A stretch of 64,000 nucleotides of DNA from Gammaproteobacteria bacterium (GTDB lineage: Bacteria; Pseudomonadota; Gammaproteobacteria; Pseudomonadales; Pseudohongiellaceae): positions 124,001 through 188,000 of the forward strand of contig PASF01000006.1 of the NCBI GenBank assembly GCA_002711845.1, in the 5' to 3' direction. Shown piece by piece: positions 59,435 to 64,000 of this stretch. How positions within the stretch are numbered: the stretch's first letter is position 1; the number at the start of each line of letters is the position of its first letter. The notes below the pieces were generated by a model, which did not search any database, had not been told where the DNA came from, and saw nothing but the letters and a program-made list of their open reading frames with translations. The translations under genes and the position numbers were made by a program.

Positions 59435-60298
59435 CTAATTGAGGGATCTCATGTAGATGTCGGCCAGGTTGGCAGCGGAGGTATTGGGGAATCGCGCCCG
59501 CACATCCTGCAGAAGTTGCCGCGCCCGCGCATTGTCACCTAACCGGTGATACACGGTGCCCAGCGAGTACATGGCATCTTCGATCTTGCGACCATCAGGG
59601 TATTGTTCCAGAATGGTTTCAAACGCAGCCCGCGCCTCTTCAAACATGGACAGATTGACGTAGGCCTGGCCTTTCCAGTAATGGGCATTGGTGACAAACC
59701 GACCATCGGGATATTGCGCCAGATACTGGTCGAACTGCTGCACGGAGCGCTGATAGGCTCCTTCCTGCAGCAATGAGTCCAGTGCCAGTTCGTAGAGTTG
59801 TTGCTCAGTCAGCATACCGGTGGCAGCGGCTGGCGGCGCAGTGGTATTGCTGATACCGGACTGGGTCGCCGCAACCGGCGACGCACCTGTATTCACCGCA
59901 GGGCTTGCAGTGGCGGGTGTGGGTGTTGCGGATGACGCTGTTGAGGGCGCAGACGTGACGGGCGCAGACGTGCCGGCCGGGCTTGATGCGGAACCAGCAT
60001 TGCTGGCGCCTATCGCGACACCGGCAGTCCGTGCTGCCTCGAGATCCTGATACAGCGCACTGATGCGCGCATCCAGATCCGTATATCTGTCCAGCGAATC
60101 CTGCTGCAGGCGTCGTATTTCGTAGCCGTGCTCTTCCACCATGCCCCTGATGGTCTGCATCTCGTTGCGGATTTCCCGGAACTGGTCCAGCAGCAACACC
60201 AGGGCATCATTATTGGAGGAATCGGCCTGCGCAAAAGCAGCCGTGCTGAACACGACTGCCGTTACACTACCTGCGACGACTGCCAGGATTCGTTTCAT
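59435..60298 (-). CDS. cpoB: Cell division coordinator CpoB (YbgF)
   Basis: Periplasmic TolA-binding protein (287 aa). Signal peptide ends at AAFAQ (about residue 24); a trimerising coiled coil (residues ~27-90), a Ser/Ala/Thr/Pro-rich linker (~95-160) and TPR repeats (GAYQRSVQQFDQYLAQYP, MFEEARAAFETILEQYP). Coordinates wall synthesis with outer-membrane constriction. Last gene of the tol-pal run. Confidence 0.94.
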   Translation of the reverse strand: MKRILAVVAGSVTAVVFSTAAFAQADSSNNDALVLLLDQFREIRNEMQTIRGMVEEHGYEIRRLQQDSLDRYTDLDARISALYQDLEAARTAGVAIGASNAGSASSPAGTSAPVTSAPSTASSATPTPATASPAVNTGASPVAATQSGISNTTAPPAAATGMLTEQQLYELALDSLLQEGAYQRSVQQFDQYLAQYPDGRFVTNAHYWKGQAYVNLSMFEEARAAFETILEQYPDGRKIEDAMYSLGTVYHRLGDNARARQLLQDVRARFPNTSAANLADIYMRSLN

Positions 60299-60305
60299 GC
60301 CTTAA

Positions 60306-60851
60306 TCAGCCCGCTGGCCGGATTTCAACACGACGATTCTGACGGTAGGCATCTTCAGTCTGGCCACGAACTGCTGGCTGCTCTTCACCGTAGCTCACTG
60401 TTTCCAGCTGGCTGCGTGATGCACCATTCACGATCAGGAAGTCGCGAATGCTGTTGGCACGACGCTCACCCAGCGCCAGGTTGTACTCGCGGGTACCGCG
60501 CTCGTCTGCATGACCTTCCAGTCGCACACGACGGTTCGGGTTTGATGCCAGGTTACGGGCGTGAACGATCAGCGTTTCACGATCCGAGGGCTGGAATTCG
60601 GCCACATCGAAATCGAAGTAGAACACGGTGGTGTTCAGCGCTGCCTGATCCTGACGCTCGCGCTCCATGCGCTCACGCTCCAGACGCTGCTGCTCGGCGC
60701 GCGCGGCGGCGGCGGCCGCGTCAGCGGCGGCGGTATTATTGGTCTCCATTGGCATCTCTTCCGTGTCGCTCGTGGAGCTACACGCTGCCAGACCGGCAAT
60801 TGTCAGTGCCAGTGCCGCTGTTTTAAACACATTACTCATTTGCATACCCAC
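60306..60851 (-). CDS. pal: Peptidoglycan-associated lipoprotein Pal
   Basis: Outer-membrane lipoprotein (181 aa) binding peptidoglycan and TolB. Lipobox IAGLAAC; then an Ala/Glu/Arg-rich linker and an OmpA-like domain (VFYFDFDVAEFQP, LEGHADERGTREYNLALGERRA). GGAGG lies 9 bases before GTG 60851, which decides for this start over two downstream ATGs. Confidence 0.96.
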   Translation of the reverse strand: MGMQMSNVFKTAALALTIAGLAACSSTSDTEEMPMETNNTAAADAAAAAARAEQQRLERERMERERQDQAALNTTVFYFDFDVAEFQPSDRETLIVHARNLASNPNRRVRLEGHADERGTREYNLALGERRANSIRDFLIVNGASRSQLETVSYGEEQPAVRGQTEDAYRQNRRVEIRPAG

Positions 60852-60955
60852 TATTAGCGTCCTCCAATAGACAAGCTACTTACATTAAATTTTTTGATGC
60901 CCGGAACTACAGTTTTTTTACCGCCAGTACTGCAAATATCTTCACCGACAATACC

Positions 60956-62263
60956 TTAATTCAAGTACGGGGACCATGAAGGCTCCCGTACATCGCCCTG
61001 CGGGGATGGTAAACGGAACTTTACACGTCCGTCAATGGAAACAGCGTCAAGCACGCCGCGGCCATTATAGGTTGTGCCGTACATGATCATACTGCCGTTT
61101 GGAGCCACGCTGGGAGATTCATCCAGTGCTGTGTCCGTCAGCGTGATGACCCGGCCGGTCTGCATATTGAGGATGGCAATACTGTAGGTATTGTCCTGGC
61201 GGGTCGCGCGACGAACATGGACCATATTCACCCCATCGGGCAGAAACTGGGCCTTGGCACAATAAAAGCAATCGAAGGTCAGCCGTTCCGGGAAACCTCC
61301 ACCCAGATCAGCCTGATAAATCTGCGGCTGACCGGTTCGATCTGATGTGAACAGCACATTCTGGCTGTCCAGCGTCCACGCTGGCTCGGTTTCGGCGCGC
61401 GGATGATCGGTGATCTGGATCAACTGGTCAGTCGCCAGGTCCAGCACATAGACATCCGGGCTGCCGTCCTTGGACAGCACCATGGCCAGTTTGGTGCCAT
61501 CGGGCGACCACACCGGCGAGCTGTTGATACCGGGAAAGTTGGTCACCTGGCGGCGCTGGCCGGTGGCAAGATCCTGTATATAGATACGCGGCAAATCTGT
61601 TTCAAATGACACATAGGCAATCTGGCTGCCGTCCGGTGACCAGGCCGGGGACATGATCGGCTCTCGCGATTCCAACAGCACCTGAGCGCGACGACCGTCG
61701 TAATCGGCATAGTGCAGGCGATAGGTCATGTCACCAATGGCACCTTCCGCGGACACATACATGATCTTGGTGGCAAACGCGCCGCGACGCCCGGTGATTT
61801 CCTGATACACCACATCGCTGATTTCATGGGCAATATCACGCAACTGACTGACCGTGCCGGTCAGCACCTCACCCAGCACCTTGCGCTCACGGTTGATGTC
61901 AAAAAACTCCCACTGCACCTGCACCATCTGCCCACCCGGTACCCGGCTTATTTTGCCCACTACCAGATACTGTTGCGCCAGGATACGCCAGTCGCGATAG
62001 TGCACTTCGCGCTCTTCACTGGGCAGGCTGAGCATATTGGCCCGTGACAGCGCCCGGAACTCACCGACCTGCTCAAGATTGTTGCCGATGATCTGGGCAA
62101 TGTCTTCGTCCAGCAACCCCTCGCCTTGCCAGGAAAACGGCACCACGGCAACCGGAATGGGATTGTCCACACCCCGGGTGATTTCGATGTTCAATTCAGC
62201 GGCATGAACGCCCGCGGAAAAAACCCATGTCAGTACCAGTACCAGCAGGCTGCGTCGTTTCAA
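60956..62263 (-). CDS. tolB: Tol-Pal system protein TolB
   Basis: Periplasmic six-bladed beta-propeller (435 aa) that binds Pal and TolA. Signal peptide ends at GVHAAE (about residue 22). The N-terminal domain begins LNIEITRGVDNPIP; propeller repeats such as SPAWSPDGSQIAYVS and SPVWSPDGTKLAMV are seen. The start is TTG 62263, overlapping the tolA TGA, with GGAGG upstream. About 100 bases without a gene separate it from pal. Confidence 0.96.
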   Translation of the reverse strand: MKRRSLLVLVLTWVFSAGVHAAELNIEITRGVDNPIPVAVVPFSWQGEGLLDEDIAQIIGNNLEQVGEFRALSRANMLSLPSEEREVHYRDWRILAQQYLVVGKISRVPGGQMVQVQWEFFDINRERKVLGEVLTGTVSQLRDIAHEISDVVYQEITGRRGAFATKIMYVSAEGAIGDMTYRLHYADYDGRRAQVLLESREPIMSPAWSPDGSQIAYVSFETDLPRIYIQDLATGQRRQVTNFPGINSSPVWSPDGTKLAMVLSKDGSPDVYVLDLATDQLIQITDHPRAETEPAWTLDSQNVLFTSDRTGQPQIYQADLGGGFPERLTFDCFYCAKAQFLPDGVNMVHVRRATRQDNTYSIAILNMQTGRVITLTDTALDESPSVAPNGSMIMYGTTYNGRGVLDAVSIDGRVKFRLPSPQGDVREPSWSPYLN

Positions 62264-63090
62264 TTTAATAAATCCTCCGGTCTGAATGTTAACAACAGTG
62301 AACGAAAACTCCGTTCAAACATTCGCGGCGGCATGCCCTGCAGCTCGGTAAACCTGCCTACCGCACGCACTGCATTTTCCGCAGCACGATCAAAGGCAGC
62401 ATCACCGCTCGACCTGACTATTTCCACATCCACCACATCGCCCGTGGGAACCAGACGGATCCTCAGCACGGCTGTCATATCGTTTCTGGCACTGGGCGGT
62501 CTTGACCAGTTGCGTTGCACCAGGTCGTGAATCACCGCCGTATAGGCCATGGTAATTTCCGCGTCCGTTTCCGCCAGCTCAGCGGCCGCAGCATCCGCCT
62601 GCGCCTGTGCTGCCTGGCGCTGACGCTCGGCCTCCTGCTGGCGCTGTTGCTCCAGTTGCTGCTGTCGACGCGCCTCTTCCTGCCGGCGCTGCTCTTCTCT
62701 CAATTGCTCTGTGCGCGCCTGCTCTTCGCGTTCCTGGCGCTCGCGCTCCTGTCTCAGTTGCGCCTGTCGTGCCTGCTCCTGTTGCTGCTGCTCCTGCCGC
62801 AACTGTTCCTGCCTGTCGCGTTCCTGTTGCTCGCGCTGTTGCTGTTCGCGCTGCTGACGGGCCTGTTCCTGCTGCGCCCGTTCACGCTGCTGCTGCAGAT
62901 TCTGTTGCTGCACACGCTCGTTTCGAGCCTGCGGATTTTCCGCGACCAGCAGTGCCTTCACCGCCGGTGGCCGCACCACGTCCAGCACCTCGGACTCCGC
63001 CTGCTGAAACAACAGTAACGCCCCCAACACCGCACCGTGCAGCAGCACGGCGAGAAACACTGATATTGGATAACCATTAAACGCTGTCAC
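62260..63090 (-). CDS. tolA: Tol-Pal system protein TolA
   Basis: Inner-membrane protein (276 aa) linking TolQR to TolB/Pal. One N-terminal helix (ISVFLAVLLHGAVLGALLLF), a long helical Gln/Arg/Glu-rich domain II (about residues 55-175) and a C-terminal domain III (YTAVIHDLVQRNWSRPPSA). Domain II is shorter and far more Gln/Arg-rich than E. coli TolA, as in several gammaproteobacteria. Confidence 0.95.
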   Translation of the reverse strand: MTAFNGYPISVFLAVLLHGAVLGALLLFQQAESEVLDVVRPPAVKALLVAENPQARNERVQQQNLQQQRERAQQEQARQQREQQQREQQERDRQEQLRQEQQQQEQARQAQLRQERERQEREEQARTEQLREEQRRQEEARRQQQLEQQRQQEAERQRQAAQAQADAAAAELAETDAEITMAYTAVIHDLVQRNWSRPPSARNDMTAVLRIRLVPTGDVVDVEIVRSSGDAAFDRAAENAVRAVGRFTELQGMPPRMFERSFRSLLLTFRPEDLLN

Positions 63091-63095
63091 GGCAG

Positions 63096-63530
63096 TTATT
63101 CCAGTGGCTTGGTTACCAGATTCGGGCTTTCAACGCCGGCCACACGCAAGGCTTCCATCAATCCGATAAAGGGGCCGTAGCTGGCACTGGCATCGCCTTC
63201 AACAAATATCTGTATGGTCGGGTTGACCTCGACTATCGAGGCCACCTGCTGACCAATGGTAGCCAGCGTCACCGGCGTCTGCTCGTCCTGTTCGGTCACG
63301 CCCAGGCTGATAAAAAATTCATTATCTGCCGTTAGCTCGATAACGAGTGTCTCGGCGTTTTCATCCATGTCCATGGGTTCAGAGTCCACCTGCGGTAAAT
63401 CCACGCGCAAGCCCTGGGTCAGCAACGGCGCAGTCACCATGAAAACAATCAGCAGCACCAGCATCACGTCAATGTAGGGCACCACATTGATCTCTGACAT
63501 GGGCTTGCGTCGTTTTCTGACTATTTCCAT
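63096..63530 (-). CDS. tolR: Tol-Pal system protein TolR
   Basis: ExbD/TolR family protein (144 aa): one helix after the basic RKRRKPMSEINVVPYIDVML, with the proton-channel aspartate in YIDVMLVLLIVFMV. Part of the TolQR motor driving TolA with the proton motive force. Confidence 0.96.
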   Translation of the reverse strand: MEIVRKRRKPMSEINVVPYIDVMLVLLIVFMVTAPLLTQGLRVDLPQVDSEPMDMDENAETLVIELTADNEFFISLGVTEQDEQTPVTLATIGQQVASIVEVNPTIQIFVEGDASASYGPFIGLMEALRVAGVESPNLVTKPLE

Positions 63531-63569
63531 TGCGCTCTCTACCGTAACAGGACAGGACGGATAAACGTA

Positions 63570-64000
63570 TTATTTCTGCACGCTGGCAACCTGGCGATGC
63601 AGGATGCCGGCAAACTCTTCGGTAAAGGTAATATAGTTCTGGGCAATCACATCGACACGGTTTGAATACCGGTTATAGGCCACCACGGCAGGAATTGCCG
63701 CAAACAGACCCATGGCGGTTGCGATCAGGGCTTCGGCAATACCCGGCGCCACCACCTGCAGGGTCGCCTGGTTCTGCTCCGCCAGGCCAATGAACGAGTT
63801 CATGATGCCGATAACGGTGCCGAACAGGCCGATGTAGGGCGTGACCGAACCCACGGTCGCCAGAAACGGCAGGTTCTTTTCCAGTTTCTCTTCTTCACGT
63901 GAGTAGGCGACGCGCATGGCCCGCTGGGCCCCCGCCATCACGCCTTCGGCGCTGACGCCACCCTGCTGGCGCAGCCGCATGAATTCCTTGAAGCCGGCAC
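63570..64000 (-). CDS. tolQ: Tol-Pal system protein TolQ (partial, N-terminus beyond right edge)
   Basis: C-terminal ~143 residues of the MotA/TolQ/ExbB family protein; the frame stays open to the window edge. Hallmarks: [20 protein letters not shown] and [21 protein letters not shown], the helices lining the proton channel. Confidence 0.95.
   Translation of the reverse strand, partial: AGFKEFMRLRQQGGVSAEGVMAGAQRAMRVAYSREEEKLEKNLPFLATVGSVTPYIGLFGTVIGIMNSFIGLAEQNQATLQVVAPGIAEALIATAMGLFAAIPAVVAYNRYSNRVDVIAQNYITFTEEFAGILHRQVASVQK

Noticed and set aside
62580-62910. Repetitive CTG/CGC-rich tract as a DNA repeat
   Set aside because: It is simply the Gln/Arg/Glu-rich domain II of TolA, normal for the family.

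Overview
The window is a dense, moderately GC-rich stretch of a gammaproteobacterial chromosome. The Na+-NQR operon, Tol-Pal system, BamC, LpxH and CCA-encoding tRNAs all fit a Gram-negative gammaproteobacterium. Several gene orders (nqr-gap-mfd-csiV-MTA/MTI phosphorylase; nadK-rhomboid-DUF1315-DUF2797-pepN; tolQRAB-pal-cpoB-queE-queC-tRNA-Lys; nadA-bepA-tusA-like-perM-dapA-bamC) match what I recall of Pseudomonas. A relative of Pseudomonadales or marine Oceanospirillales/Cellvibrionales-type bacteria is likely. Most of the window is core housekeeping DNA.

Layout: 1-6.4 kb, apbE (cut by the left edge) and nqrF-E-D-C-B-A on the minus strand. 6.7-16 kb, gap and mfd diverging from a shared promoter region, an AGCS symporter, csiV, an MTA/MTI phosphorylase and an FkbM methyltransferase. 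16.1-16.6 kb, repeat element copy 1. 16.7-17 kb, a tRNA Pro-His-Arg operon with a clear promoter and terminator. 17-25 kb, cysS, glnS, ppiB, lpxH, a DUF1289 gene and acnB. 25-25.4 kb, repeat copy 2. 25.5-36.5 kb, a small lipoprotein, a PQQ sugar dehydrogenase, pepN to nadK, a secreted metzincin and a PLP enzyme. 36.6-54 kb, tRNA Val-Asp, queD, ung, lysS, prfB (with programmed frameshift), mnmC, apeB, an FKBP, miaE, rmuC, bamC, dapA, perM-like, tusA-like, bepA and nadA (to 55 kb). 55.2-57.8 kb, a small decayed island at the 3' end of tRNA-Lys. 58-64 kb, queC, queE, cpoB, pal, tolB, tolA, tolR and tolQ (cut by the right edge).

Two things stand out. First, a ~430-470 bp non-coding element occurs twice, at 16.1-16.6 and 25.0-25.4 kb. 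Each copy is a pair of long hairpins in inverted orientation whose arms show compensatory base changes between copies. Both copies fill long gaps between convergent transcripts. Second, a ~2.6 kb element sits between the intact tRNA-Lys and a 35-bp duplicate of its 3' half. It carries degenerate phage-like ORFs and an intact two-gene unit: a 55-residue CsrA-like protein translationally coupled to a membrane-anchored metzincin protease. A third, smaller curiosity is a cluster of in-frame 15-18 bp tandem repeats at 44.6-47.6 kb, including one that gives MiaE a hexapeptide-repeat N-terminus.

Functionally, the window links sodium-based respiration (Nqr, with ApbE for flavinylation, beside an Na+ symporter), central carbon and NAD metabolism (Gap, AcnB, NadA, NadK), tRNA charging and modification (CysS, GlnS, LysS, MnmC, MiaE, QueC/D/E, seven tRNAs), envelope integrity (Tol-Pal, BamC, BepA, LpxH, FKBP) and DNA repair (Mfd, Ung, RmuC).
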